DNA of 64,000 nt from Chryseobacterium aquifrigidense (GCF_006716485.1 NZ_VFPD01000001.1:1673096-1737095); one strand, 5' to 3'. Positions 9,791-20,084 are shown, counted from the stretch's first letter. Numbers and translations: made by a program. Notes: a model not told the origin generated them from the letters alone.

Positions 9791-9975
9791 AGTATTAAAT
9801 CAATTATGCGAAAATAAGGCTTTTATCTTATTTTATGCGGGTTTTAACAAAATTTAAAAATTTTGGCGTAGTATTTGCGATTACACTCGTGTCAAAACTG
9901 TAAATACGAAAATAACTTTTTACAAAACTATGCCCTAGAAATCAAACAAAAGTTTAGTAATTATTTATTTTTTTG

Positions 9976-9983
9976 TATTTTTG
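9976..9983 (+). promoter_or_regulatory. Bacteroidota -7 promoter element (TATTTTTG) for the capA-like gene
   Basis: A match to TAnnTTTG lies 30 bp before the start codon of the cysteate synthase-like gene. Transcription would begin a few bases downstream, giving a leader of about 25 nt. Confidence 0.6.
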
Positions 9984-10013
9984 CAGTCAGATTTTTATTG
10001 AAAATAACAAATA

Positions 10014-11051
10014 ATGAGTAATGTTTACGATAATATTCTTGGCCTGATAGGACACACTCCGATGGTGAAGCTAAATACTGTGACAAAAGATATTCCAGCA
10101 ACCGTTTATGCCAAGTTAGAATCATATAATCCTGGACATTCCACCAAAGACCGAATCGCACTTCATATTATAGAGAACGCAGAGAAAAAAGGCCTTTTAA
10201 AGGAAGATTCTGTAGTTGTAGAAACTACTTCCGGTAATACCGGGTTTTCTATTGCGATGGTATGTATCATTAAGGGATATAAATGTATTCTTGCAGTAAG
10301 TGATAAAACAAAACCTGAAAAAATTGCTTATCTGAAAGCATTGGGAGCCACGGTGTATATATGCCCGGCCAATGTACCAGCAGATGATCCCAGATCATAT
10401 TATGAAGTAGCTAAAAGAATCGCTCAGGAAACTCCAAATTCTATTTACATCAATCAATATTTTAATGAACTGAATATTGATGCGCACTATCAGACAACAG
10501 GTCCTGAGATCTGGGAACAGACACAAGGTAAGATCACTCACCTTTTTGCCTGCACCGGAACTGGTGGTACGTTATCAGGTTCTGCCAAGTATTTGAAGGA
10601 AAAGAATCCGGATATCAAGATTATTGGTGTAGATGCAGATGGTTCTATCCTTAAAAGCTATCACGAGACAGGAGAAATACACAAAGAAGATGTACATCCT
10701 TATCAGATCGAAGGAATGGGTAAAAACCTGATCCCTGCCGCCCTGCTTTTCGACAAGGTGGATGAGTTTGTAAGGGTAAATGATGAAATGTCCGCGTACA
10801 GAACCCGCGAAATTGCTTTGAAAGAAGCTATCATGGGAGGTTATACTACCGGAGCTGTAACACAGGGATTGATGCAGTATGCCCAATCTCATGAGCTTAC
10901 AGAAAATGACGTAGTTGTTTTAATTTATCCTGACCACGGCTCCAGATACATCACTAAAGTATATAGTGATAAGTGGATGGCTGAACAGGGATTTGTCAAC
11001 AACTGTGTTCACAACTATGACGAAGTTTTCAAAACGGAGTTTATAAAATAA
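10014..11051 (+). CDS. capA: PLP-dependent cysteine synthase-family enzyme, probable cysteate synthase (sulfonolipid pathway)
   Basis: The 345-residue fold-type II PLP enzyme has the Schiff-base lysine K45 in NPGHSTKDR, the substrate loop TSGNTG at 72-77 and the phosphate-binding GTGGT at 182-186. On sequence alone it could be an O-acetylserine sulfhydrylase or cystathionine beta-synthase. Its partner is an alpha-oxoamine synthase gene 85 bp downstream on the same strand. That pairing is the known capnine arrangement of Bacteroidota, where CapA makes L-cysteate from O-phosphoserine and sulfite. It lacks the C-terminal CBS domains of mammalian-type cystathionine synthases. A TAnnTTTG promoter element lies 30 bp upstream. 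The cysteate synthase call is inferred from context; the enzyme class is certain. Confidence 0.78.
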   Translation: MSNVYDNILGLIGHTPMVKLNTVTKDIPATVYAKLESYNPGHSTKDRIALHIIENAEKKGLLKEDSVVVETTSGNTGFSIAMVCIIKGYKCILAVSDKTKPEKIAYLKALGATVYICPANVPADDPRSYYEVAKRIAQETPNSIYINQYFNELNIDAHYQTTGPEIWEQTQGKITHLFACTGTGGTLSGSAKYLKEKNPDIKIIGVDADGSILKSYHETGEIHKEDVHPYQIEGMGKNLIPAALLFDKVDEFVRVNDEMSAYRTREIALKEAIMGGYTTGAVTQGLMQYAQSHELTENDVVVLIYPDHGSRYITKVYSDKWMAEQGFVNNCVHNYDEVFKTEFIK

Positions 11052-11080
11052 GAACGAATAAAATCACGATACAAATAAAT

Positions 11081-11114
11081 AAAGCCTTTTGCGTGTTCAG
11101 ACAAAAAAGGCTTT
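11081..11114 (+). terminator. Hairpin between the capA-like and capB-like genes
   Basis: Perfect 10-bp arms AAAGCCTTTT (11081-11090) and AAAAGGCTTT (11105-11114) enclose a 14-nt loop. The following sequence GTTACTT is not a good U tract. The hairpin lies between genes that should work together, so it may set the expression ratio by partial termination or RNA processing rather than ending the transcript. Confidence 0.6.
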
Positions 11115-11136
11115 GTTACTTAAAAATTACGATACA

Positions 11137-12411
11137 ATGTTGGATATTTTTGAAAGAATAAAAGAAAATCCAGGACCACTTGGACAATTTGCAGATTATG
11201 GTGAAGGCTATTTTATTTTCCCGAGATTAGAGGGACCTATCGGCCCTAGAATGCAGTTTCAGGGGAGAGAAGTAATTTTCTGGAGTGCCAATGACTATTT
11301 AGGATTGTGTAATCATCCTGAGGTAATAGAAGCGGATGCAAAAGCGGCTGCAGAATATGGAATGTTCTACCCAATGGGAGCAAGAGCGATGTCTGGAGAA
11401 ACAGATCAGCACCTTCAGTTGGAAAGAGAATTGGCAGACTTCGTAAAAAAAGAATCAGCATATCTATTGAATTTCGGTTACCAGGGAATGGTTTCTACCA
11501 TTGATGCTTTGGTGAGCAGAAATGATGTAATTGTTTATGATATGGATTCTCATGCCTGCATCGTGGATGGAGTAAGACTTCATTCCGGTAAAAGATTTAC
11601 CTACAAGCATAATGATATGGCAAGTCTGGAGAAAAACCTTCAGAGAGCAACCAAGGTAGCTGAAGAAACAGGAGGAGGTATCCTTGTAATTACTGAAGGG
11701 GTTTTCGGTATGAGAGGACAGCAGGGAAAAATCAAAGAGATCTGCGATCTTAAATCTAAATATCAGTTCAGACTTTTAGTGGATGATGCTCATGGTTTCG
11801 GAACGCTTGGTAAAACAGGAGCCGGTGTAGGTGAAGAGCAGGACTGTAATGATCAGATTGATGTATACTTCTCTACTTTTGCTAAATCTATGGCAGGTTT
11901 CGGAGCATTCCTTGCGGGAGACAAAGAAATCATCAGATATCTGAAATTCAACCTGAGATCACAAATCTTTGCAAAATCTCTTACGATGCCAATGGTAATC
12001 GGAGGATTAAAAAGACTGGAGCTATTGAGATCAAGACCGGAAATCAAAGCTAAACTTTGGGAGAATGTTTACAAACTACAGAACGGACTTAAAGAAAGAG
12101 GATTCAACATTGGAGACACCAATACTTGTGTAACTCCGGTAATGATGCAGGGAACTCCTGTAGAAGCTACTCTATTGGTAAAAGATTTAAGAGAGAATTA
12201 CGGTATCTTTACCTCTGTGGTGGTATATCCGGTCATTCCGAAGGGAATGATTCTTTTAAGGCTTATTCCTACCGCTTCTCATACAGATGCAGAGATCAAT
12301 GAAACTCTGGCAGCATTTGAAGCAATTCATGATAAATTAGTAGGTGGCTACTACAAAGAGCAGGAACAAAAATTACTGCAGGAACAAGGATTAAGTTTTA
12401 AAGCGATTTAA
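11137..12411 (+). CDS. capB: Alpha-oxoamine synthase, probable cysteate-C-fatty acyltransferase
   Basis: This 424-residue PLP enzyme belongs to the serine palmitoyltransferase/KBL/BioF family. H139 (in DMDSHA) matches the residue that stacks on the cofactor, DDAHGFG at 216-222 is the cofactor aspartate motif, and K250 in STFAKSMAG is the Schiff-base lysine. I place the start at the ATG at 11137 because an upstream in-frame start near 11089 would lie inside the hairpin and add 16 residues unlike the family. Paired with the cysteate synthase-like gene, it most likely condenses cysteate with an iso-branched fatty acyl thioester to 3-ketocapnine, the backbone of the sulfonolipids that support gliding in Bacteroidota. 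Serine palmitoyltransferase or KBL activity are the alternatives. A strong terminator follows. Confidence 0.78.
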   Translation: MLDIFERIKENPGPLGQFADYGEGYFIFPRLEGPIGPRMQFQGREVIFWSANDYLGLCNHPEVIEADAKAAAEYGMFYPMGARAMSGETDQHLQLERELADFVKKESAYLLNFGYQGMVSTIDALVSRNDVIVYDMDSHACIVDGVRLHSGKRFTYKHNDMASLEKNLQRATKVAEETGGGILVITEGVFGMRGQQGKIKEICDLKSKYQFRLLVDDAHGFGTLGKTGAGVGEEQDCNDQIDVYFSTFAKSMAGFGAFLAGDKEIIRYLKFNLRSQIFAKSLTMPMVIGGLKRLELLRSRPEIKAKLWENVYKLQNGLKERGFNIGDTNTCVTPVMMQGTPVEATLLVKDLRENYGIFTSVVVYPVIPKGMILLRLIPTASHTDAEINETLAAFEAIHDKLVGGYYKEQEQKLLQEQGLSFKAI

Positions 12412-12428
12412 TATCCTAAAAATAAAAG

Positions 12429-12455
12429 AAAGCCACTGATTGATTCAGTGGCTTT
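12429..12455 (+). terminator. Intrinsic terminator after the capB-like gene
   Basis: The 11-bp arms AAAGCCACTGA and TCAGTGGCTTT are followed by CTTGTTT. This marks the end of the sulfonolipid gene pair and shows that the EamA gene cannot start upstream of 12455. Confidence 0.85.
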
Positions 12456-12478
12456 CTTGTTTAATAACTATAAAGCAC

Positions 12479-13357
12479 ATGAAACTTAGAGGTTACACAC
12501 TGGGAATTTTATCAGCCGTTTCATATGGTCTGATTCCTATTTTTATTCTGCCAGTGAAGCAGGCACACTTTTCAATGGATATCACCCTGTTTTACAGATT
12601 TTTCTTTTCGGCTTTAATGGTGGGAGGATATCTGCTGTATTCACGGGAAAGTTTTAAAATCAATAAAAAGGAAACCTTAATTCTGGCCATCCTTGGAATC
12701 TGCTATGCCCTTTCTTCAGAATTTTTGTTTTTAGGGTATGATTTCCTTACCCCAGGAATTGCTTCAACCGTTTTATTTATTTACCCGATTATTGTAGCAT
12801 TGATCATGCTTTTCTTTTACAAGGAAAAGCTTACCAAATTATCCGGAGCTTCTTTACTGCTTGCATTTGCGGGAGTCATTGTTTTATGTTTAAAAGGAAA
12901 CGGACTGGAAATCAATTTTGCAGGGTTGGGAATTGTTATGCTCAGTTCACTTTTCTATGCTTTATATATGGTTATTGTCAACAAATCGAATATCAAAGTT
13001 TCCGGATTCAAGCTTACGTTTTATTCCATGTTTTTCACCTCAATGTTCTTTATGACCAAAGCTTTGATGGCGAATGAATCATTTGTGATTCCTTCCCCAG
13101 AGATCTTCATTAACTTCCTGGTTTTTGCATTTCTCACTACCGTTATTTCCAGTTTATGCCTTGTATTTGCCATCAAATATATCGGATCTACACCTGTTGC
13201 TATTTTAGGAGCATTGGAACCTGTAGTTGCTGTATTGATCAGTGTTTTGATGTTTCATGAAAAATTCACTCCAAATCTGCTTATTGGGATTACTTTAATT
13301 CTTTTTGGAGTTACCCTGAATGTAATCGGCGATCAAAGGAAAATAGGTCATGCCTAG
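12479..13357 (+). CDS. EamA/DMT-family permease
   Basis: The 292-residue integral membrane protein has ten predicted helices arranged as two EamA repeats (about 5-135 and 150-288). The second repeat ends with the typical ALEPVVAVLISVLMFHEK segment. Drug/metabolite-superfamily members export amino acids or other small metabolites across the inner membrane; the substrate is not evident. I start at the ATG at 12479 rather than an upstream in-frame codon at 12440, since the latter falls inside the capB terminator. It probably has its own promoter. Confidence 0.88.
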   Translation: MKLRGYTLGILSAVSYGLIPIFILPVKQAHFSMDITLFYRFFFSALMVGGYLLYSRESFKINKKETLILAILGICYALSSEFLFLGYDFLTPGIASTVLFIYPIIVALIMLFFYKEKLTKLSGASLLLAFAGVIVLCLKGNGLEINFAGLGIVMLSSLFYALYMVIVNKSNIKVSGFKLTFYSMFFTSMFFMTKALMANESFVIPSPEIFINFLVFAFLTTVISSLCLVFAIKYIGSTPVAILGALEPVVAVLISVLMFHEKFTPNLLIGITLILFGVTLNVIGDQRKIGHA

Positions 13358-13535
13358 AACAGATTATTTGGGAAAGAATACCATATTTCGAACTTAAAAA
13401 ATCATCCATAAAAAAATATTTGAAAAAATAAATAGATCACTTTCTGGCATAACAAAATTTCTGATTATATTGCATCTGTCTATTAACAGGTGTTTCCCCC
13501 ACTGAACAGACCCATGTATATACTTTTAAAAACCG

Positions 13536-14297
13536 ATGAAAGAATTGCAAAAACTGACCAAAGATCAATTATACAAGCAGCTCAAAGAAAAATCAGAAAA
13601 TCTATATAGCATTGCTCATGAAGCCCTGGAAAACAATTTTTTCAATGAAAGCTATGTAGACGAGGAAAGTCTTGCTGAATTTCTCGAAATGCTGGATGAT
13701 GAAACAGCAGAAAAAATAAAAGAAGCCTCTCTCCACATCAATAATGAAGATGATGGTCCTGAGATTGTACTTATACAAAATGAAAATGACAATTCCCTTG
13801 AACTGATTACCGAAGAAGGGGAAGGATATAAAATCATTCTCATAGAAGGCGATCTTCATTTATCTAAAAAACTGTTTGTTGAAGATTATATTGTTCTTAT
13901 TGTTACCGGTAATATACAGGCAGAAAATATCATCATCAATGGCTCATTGTACTGCTCTGGAAATGTTACCTCAAAAGTATTATTTGGTGCTTCGGGGAAT
14001 GATAATGAAACCTATATCGGAGGAAGCATTATGACATCCCTCATTGCAGAAAACGGGCATTATACTGTTGCTGAAGGAAATATTTATTCTCGATACCTGA
14101 TCAGTTTTCATAATGAAATAACAGGAAAAACCGGAAAGTTTATTGAGAATATCAGCCTTGAGAAACCCAGTGAAATAGAATTATTAAATCCGGCAATTCT
14201 AGATCATGATGGATATTTTGATGAGAATACTTTCCTAAGCTTTATTGAGAATAATGCTACCGATGCTTTGTTTAGCAGACCCGCTAATTTATTCTAA
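13536..14297 (+). CDS. Unknown protein with a bactofilin-like repetitive beta core
   Basis: I do not recognise this 253-residue protein. Residues 1-75 are helical and charged. Residues 100-205 show short beta-strand repeats (IILIEGDLHLSKKLFVED, IVLIVTGNIQAENIIING, SLYCSGNV, YIGGSIMTSLI, YTVAEGNIYS) spaced like rungs of a right-handed beta helix, similar in style to bactofilins and other polymer-forming proteins. There is no signal peptide, so it is probably cytoplasmic. It precedes the radical SAM gene by 158 bp, but that gene has its own promoter. Function is unknown; a structural or scaffold role is only suggested by the repeat pattern. Confidence 0.6.
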   Translation: MKELQKLTKDQLYKQLKEKSENLYSIAHEALENNFFNESYVDEESLAEFLEMLDDETAEKIKEASLHINNEDDGPEIVLIQNENDNSLELITEEGEGYKIILIEGDLHLSKKLFVEDYIVLIVTGNIQAENIIINGSLYCSGNVTSKVLFGASGNDNETYIGGSIMTSLIAENGHYTVAEGNIYSRYLISFHNEITGKTGKFIENISLEKPSEIELLNPAILDHDGYFDENTFLSFIENNATDALFSRPANLF

Positions 14298-14434
14298 AAT
14301 AATTAGTTATTTCTATAGATTGAAAATGAAAAGAATTGGGATGGATTCAGATTTTAATAAATGCAATATCTCTGCGACTTTTTCTCACTGTTTATAATCA
14401 GGGGAAAAAATTTTTTTCTAAAAAAACTTTAGAA

Positions 14435-14442
14435 TAACTTTG
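14435..14442 (+). promoter_or_regulatory. -7 promoter element (TAACTTTG) for the radical SAM gene
   Basis: A TAnnTTTG match ends only 13 bp before the TTG start codon, which predicts a leader of well under 10 nt. Confidence 0.65.
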
Positions 14443-14455
14443 CAAAAAATTTCTG

Positions 14456-16645
14456 TTGAAAGACCTGCTTCTTATTACTCCGCCTTTTACCCAGCTTAAT
14501 ACTCCTTATCCTGCAACGGCTTATATTAAAGGATTTTTAAATACCAAAAATATTTCCAGTTACCAGGTAGATTTGGGGATCGATGTTATTTTGGAGTTGT
14601 TTTCAAAGGATGGAATCCGGAAGGTTTTCAATAAAGAAATTGATCTTCAGAACACCTCTGAAAATTCCCAGAGAATTTATGCCTTAAGAGAGGAATATTT
14701 AAAAACAATAGATCAGGTTATTCCTTTTTTACAGGGAAAAACACCTACACTGGCCAGGCAGATCTGCAGTATGAACTTTCTTCCCGAAGCTTCCCGTTTC
14801 AATCAGCTGGATGATATGGAGTTTGCTTTTGGAAATATGGGTCTTCAGGATAAAGCCAAGCATCTGGCAACTTTGTATCTGGAAGATATTTCCGATTATA
14901 TTGTAGAAAATATAGACGCTGATTTTGGTTTTAGCAGATATGCAGAACGCCTTGGAAAAAGTGCCAATTCTTTTGATGAACTCTATTCAAAACTATCTGG
15001 TGAACCCACATTTATTGATGAATTTACGTTAAAAATTCTTCAGGAAAAAATTGAAACTGTTCAGCCAAAGCTTGTTTGTTTTTCCATTCCGTTTCCTGGT
15101 AACCTGTATTCAGGATTCAAATGTGCCCAATGGATCAAAAAGCATTATCCTCACATTAAAATTGCTATGGGAGGAGGATTTCCCAACACAGAATTAAGAG
15201 AAGTCAAAGATCAGAGGGTCTTCGAATTTTTTGACTTTATTACTTTAGATGATGGTGAACTTCCGCTGGAACTTCTTCACCAAAATTTAGAAATTGCTAC
15301 ATACGAAGGTGAGTTTAAAAGAACCTTTCTTCTCGAAAAGAATGAAGTCGTCTACAAAAATAATTCTAAAAGACATGACTTCAAACAGTCTGAAATAGGA
15401 ACTCCCGATTATACAGATCTAAAACTGGATCAGTATATTTCCGTTATTGAAATTGCCAATCCAATGCACAGCTTATGGAGCGACGGACGCTGGAACAAAC
15501 TTACAATGGCGCACGGATGCTATTGGGGAAAATGTACATTCTGCGATATTTCTTTAGATTATATTAAAATCTACGAGCCTATTTCTGCTAAAATTCTCGT
15601 AGACCGAATTGAAGAACTGATCAAAACAACGGGCGAAACAGGGTTTCATTTTGTAGATGAAGCTGCTCCACCTGCCCTTATGAGAGAGGTTGCCCTGGAA
15701 ATTCTCAGAAGAAATCTTGTAGTGACCTGGTGGACCAATATCCGTTTTGAAAAAAGCTTTACCCGCGATTTATGTTACCTTCTGAAGCTTTCGGGATGTG
15801 TGGCTGTTTCCGGTGGTCTTGAAGTGGCCAGCGACCGATTGCTGAAATTAATTGATAAAGGAGTTTCTGTGGAACAGGTTGCCAATGTAACCAGAAATTT
15901 TACAGAAGCAGGAATTATGGTGCATGCCTATCTCATGTATGGCTACCCTACCCAAACCGTCCAGGAAACTATTGATTCTCTGGAAATGATCAGACAGATG
16001 TTTGAGATGGGAATTCTTCAAAGTGGGTTCTGGCATCAGTTTGCCATGACAGCTCATTCCCCTGTAGGAATAAGTCCGGAAGATTTTGGAGTCATTCCGG
16101 TAAAACAGGAAATTTTGTTTGCCAATAATGATATTGATTTTAAAGATAAAACCGGAATTGATCATAATAAGTTCAGCTTCGGGTTAAAAAAATCTTTGTT
16201 CAATTATATGCATGGAGTAAATTTTGAACTGCCGCTTCAGGAGTGGTTTGATTTTAAAATTCCAAGAACAACAATTCATCCGGATTATATTCACGACTGT
16301 CTTTTGGAAGATGGACAATTTAGTCTGAAAGGAAATTCCAAAGTTATCTTTCTGACGAAAAATGTAATCGCTGAGAATCGCGTAAAAAATAAAAAGAAAT
16401 ATTCTGGTACGTATACGCTTCTTACATTCCACTTAAAAACCAATATTGTAAAGGTTGAGCTGGAAGAGGAAAAGGCAGAATGGCTGATGAGTGTACTGCA
16501 AGATAATTCAATTGAAAATTATAAAAAACCTACTGTTCAGCAACTTAAGAATCAATTTGAAGAAAATTTCGAAGATTTTGAATTATTCTGGTTCTCAAAA
16601 CCGATGCAGCAATTGAAGGAAAATGGCGTGATTTTAAGTTTATAA
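14456..16645 (+). CDS. B12-binding-domain-type radical SAM protein
   Basis: The 729-residue protein starts with MKDLLLITPPFTQLNTPYP, typical of cobalamin-binding radical SAM enzymes. A Rossmann-like domain continues to about 290 (VCFSIPFPGN, IAMGGGFPN). The radical SAM core holds cysteines C355, C360 and C363 in HGCYWGKCTFCD, spaced Cx4Cx2C instead of the canonical Cx3Cx2C. Further core motifs are FVDEAAPP, WWTNIRFEK and GGLEVASDRLL. No DxHxxG cobalamin-ligating motif is obvious, so true B12 binding is uncertain. The initiator is TTG: it directly follows a -7 promoter element, leaving no room for an upstream start, and it gives the family N-terminus. Substrate is unknown; the neighbouring genes give no clear pathway. 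Confidence 0.82.
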   Translation: MKDLLLITPPFTQLNTPYPATAYIKGFLNTKNISSYQVDLGIDVILELFSKDGIRKVFNKEIDLQNTSENSQRIYALREEYLKTIDQVIPFLQGKTPTLARQICSMNFLPEASRFNQLDDMEFAFGNMGLQDKAKHLATLYLEDISDYIVENIDADFGFSRYAERLGKSANSFDELYSKLSGEPTFIDEFTLKILQEKIETVQPKLVCFSIPFPGNLYSGFKCAQWIKKHYPHIKIAMGGGFPNTELREVKDQRVFEFFDFITLDDGELPLELLHQNLEIATYEGEFKRTFLLEKNEVVYKNNSKRHDFKQSEIGTPDYTDLKLDQYISVIEIANPMHSLWSDGRWNKLTMAHGCYWGKCTFCDISLDYIKIYEPISAKILVDRIEELIKTTGETGFHFVDEAAPPALMREVALEILRRNLVVTWWTNIRFEKSFTRDLCYLLKLSGCVAVSGGLEVASDRLLKLIDKGVSVEQVANVTRNFTEAGIMVHAYLMYGYPTQTVQETIDSLEMIRQMFEMGILQSGFWHQFAMTAHSPVGISPEDFGVIPVKQEILFANNDIDFKDKTGIDHNKFSFGLKKSLFNYMHGVNFELPLQEWFDFKIPRTTIHPDYIHDCLLEDGQFSLKGNSKVIFLTKNVIAENRVKNKKKYSGTYTLLTFHLKTNIVKVELEEEKAEWLMSVLQDNSIENYKKPTVQQLKNQFEENFEDFELFWFSKPMQQLKENGVILSL

Positions 16646-16740
16646 AAATTTCCACTTTTTTCTCAGGAATTTTTAAAATTGCTGAATTTTCTGTGAATTC
16701 TTATTTGTCTGGATGAATAAAACTTGATTGAATTATAATC

Positions 16741-16772
16741 TACCACAGATTACACGGATTTACACAGATTTT
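16741..16772. repeat. Dispersed-type element CACAGATTACACGGATTTACACAGA
   Basis: A short sequence (16742-16770) of a kind seen as scattered intergenic copies in many bacterial genomes, here the only full copy. It opens a 374-bp gene-free gap that is filled by three unrelated repeats in succession. Confidence 0.5.
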
Positions 16773-16852
16773 TATTTTGATTTAAGAGAGTAAATTTTTC
16801 ATACAGAAAGATCAAATCCGAATTTTTAACTACCATATATAAACCGGCAAAA

Positions 16853-16911
16853 TATTCCCCTCCACCGGAGGGGTGGCGAAAATTCAAAGAATTTTTTGAC
16901 GGGGTGGTTGA
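16853..16911. repeat. CCCCTCC/CCCCGTC repeat, copy 1
   Basis: The sequence TATTCCCCTCCACCGGAG, GGGTGGCGAAAATTCAAAG, then AATTTTTTGACGGGGTGG contains an internal palindrome (CCCCTCCACCGGAGGGG). A second, inverted copy lies at 33251-33306. Confidence 0.8.
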
Positions 16912-16933
16912 TAAAGACTAACGAGATCCTTAT

Positions 16934-17002
16934 AAGTTTCGGCTAAAGCCGGATGAATTTGATCTATAATAAAAAAACGGGCTAAAGCCCGTTCCTATTG
17001 AT
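16934..17002 (+). repeat. Double-hairpin GGCTAAAGCC repeat, copy 2
   Basis: TTTCGGCTAAAGCCGGATGA is followed by CGGGCTAAAGCCCG and TTCCTATTGA. The first-stem variant CGGCTAAAGCCG is shared with the copy at 54.3 kb. Confidence 0.85.
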
Positions 17003-17019
17003 ATAAAAATATATTTCTT

Positions 17020-17838
17020 TTAATTAGGGGTTTCTTTTGTTACAGTCCCAACCGACACTTTCTCCTGTACTTTAATAAAATTGGGGTCCATAATGGCCAT
17101 ACGTTCAGCTAATGCTTTATAGGTTGGAAATTTTAAAATAGAAGCTCTCCCGGACATTTCCTTGTATATGGTAAAAGATTTTCCACCCGCTGTCTTTAAC
17201 TGTTTTGTGGTCGTAATATATCTTCCGATAAGCTTACTTTTAGCGTCATAGATCTCAATATCTATAGAGGTCTTATCCATGATGGTATCTTCCGAACCGA
17301 AGCTTACGGGTAAATTGGTAAAATATCCTACCGGAACGCCATTACTAAGGATCTCTCCTACTTTATTGACCTCAATATTCATCTTATCAATTTTCTTTCG
17401 GATGGCATACGCATCTTTCGTTTTAGCATCCAGCTTTCTTTTAGGTACATTGGAGAAAAGCTCATCAAGATTTTTAACATTGATCCCTTTGTTATCAATT
17501 ATTTTAAGATCCTTAACTGATGTAAAGACTGCAGATTTTTCTTCTCCGGAAAATGCAGAAGGTGATGAGTAATCAATCTCAATTGTTTTCTCCCGGTTAT
17601 AGACTCTATTGATGCTGATATAGCTGTCGCGAACAGAGTCAACGATGCTTTTATCAATGAATTTTATAGTATACATCGGGGTCTCCTTCAGATCCATAAA
17701 CGTATATTCGCTGGATTTGTTGGAGAGCTTAGCTACCGGAATGCCGTCAAGATTAATAATCCCTCTCTTGGTTTTGATATTCTGAGCATGGAGGAAAACA
17801 CCCAGAACTGTAAAGAATATGATTATGCCTTTCTTCAT
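17020..17838 (-). CDS. Secreted protein of unknown function
   Basis: The 272-residue protein has a clear signal peptide (MKKGIIIFFTVLGVFLHAQ, residues 1-19). No lipobox is present and no domain is recognised. The mature part alternates beta-type segments with lysine-rich stretches; residues 60-130 and 160-235 may be two related beta domains. It is separated from atpC by an intrinsic terminator, so it is its own transcription unit. Periplasmic or outer-membrane-associated location is inferred. Confidence 0.75.
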   Translation of the reverse strand: MKKGIIIFFTVLGVFLHAQNIKTKRGIINLDGIPVAKLSNKSSEYTFMDLKETPMYTIKFIDKSIVDSVRDSYISINRVYNREKTIEIDYSSPSAFSGEEKSAVFTSVKDLKIIDNKGINVKNLDELFSNVPKRKLDAKTKDAYAIRKKIDKMNIEVNKVGEILSNGVPVGYFTNLPVSFGSEDTIMDKTSIDIEIYDAKSKLIGRYITTTKQLKTAGGKSFTIYKEMSGRASILKFPTYKALAERMAIMDPNFIKVQEKVSVGTVTKETPN

Positions 17839-17864
17839 ACCATCAGACTTTTACCTAAATAAAA

Positions 17865-17889
17865 AAAGTGTAACACAAAGTTACACTTT
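17865..17889 (-). terminator. Intrinsic terminator of atpD-atpC
   Basis: Perfect 10-bp arms AAAGTGTAAC and GTTACACTTT with a five-base loop are followed on the minus strand by a T run. It lies 30 bp beyond the atpC stop. Confidence 0.9.
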
Positions 17890-17918
17890 CTTGAAAATAT
17901 ATTTAGCTTTTCATTTAA

Positions 17919-18200
17919 TTATTCACAAAGGATAATTCCTTTATTATGATTAAATTCTACAACACCGCTTTTGATAGCATAAGCAAAAACAGAGTCTTTT
18001 CCGGATTCTTTAGTGAAGTTTTTAGCATAAGCCTCATCAATAGAATTAGCAAAAAGCTTTACATCACCTCCGATTAAAGAAGAAACAATTCCTGCGTGGT
18101 TTTTCATGATGTGAAATTCACCATTTTTTCCAGGCAATAATACTGAATCTACCTCTCCTTCAAAAACTACGTATTCTGGTGTTAAAATTTTTATATTCAT
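17919..18200 (-). CDS. atpC: F1F0 ATP synthase epsilon subunit (short form)
   Basis: The 93-residue protein contains the N-terminal beta sandwich of the epsilon subunit (ILTPEYVVFEGEVDSVLLPG, FHIMKNHAGIVSSLIGGD). It lacks the C-terminal helical hairpin present in the roughly 130-residue E. coli protein, as is usual in Flavobacteriia. That hairpin inhibits ATP hydrolysis, so this short form should be less inhibitory. It links the gamma rotor to the c ring. It follows atpD by 88 bp on the same strand. Confidence 0.95.
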   Translation of the reverse strand: MNIKILTPEYVVFEGEVDSVLLPGKNGEFHIMKNHAGIVSSLIGGDVKLFANSIDEAYAKNFTKESGKDSVFAYAIKSGVVEFNHNKGIILCE

Positions 18201-18288
18201 TTTAATTTAGATTTGAAGATTTCAGATTTCAGATTTCAGACAACCTTAAAGTCTCATGTCTTGTATCTGTTATCTTTATGTCTAATTA

Positions 18289-19847
<1,559 letters not shown>

Positions 19848-20057
19848 TTGGTAAAAAAAAGATTTTTATCATGCTTTTCAGGATATGAATGAGTTTGTCA
19901 TTTAATGCGTAGAATTCAATATTTATCATTATATTTAACAGCAAAATTGCAATTCGGTCATTTGTTATTATTATAGTATAATATAATGTAGGATATTTTT
20001 CAAAATTTTCATTTTCAAATTTTCAGATTCCCTCCGTTACATTAAAAATAAAGGTTT

Positions 20058-20065
20058 TATATTTG
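20058..20065 (+). promoter_or_regulatory. -7 promoter element (TATATTTG) of ribF
   Basis: A TAnnTTTG match lies 19 bp before the TTG start of ribF and predicts a leader of about 13 nt. Confidence 0.62.
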
Positions 20066-20084
20066 CAATCAAAATTTTTCCGTT

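Noticed and set aside
11089..11136. Upstream extension of the capB-like gene
   Set aside because: It would begin inside the hairpin at 11081-11114 and adds 16 residues that do not match the family; the ATG at 11137 fits.
12440..12478. Upstream start of the EamA permease
   Set aside because: It lies in the capB terminator, and the ATG at 12479 gives a proper first membrane helix.
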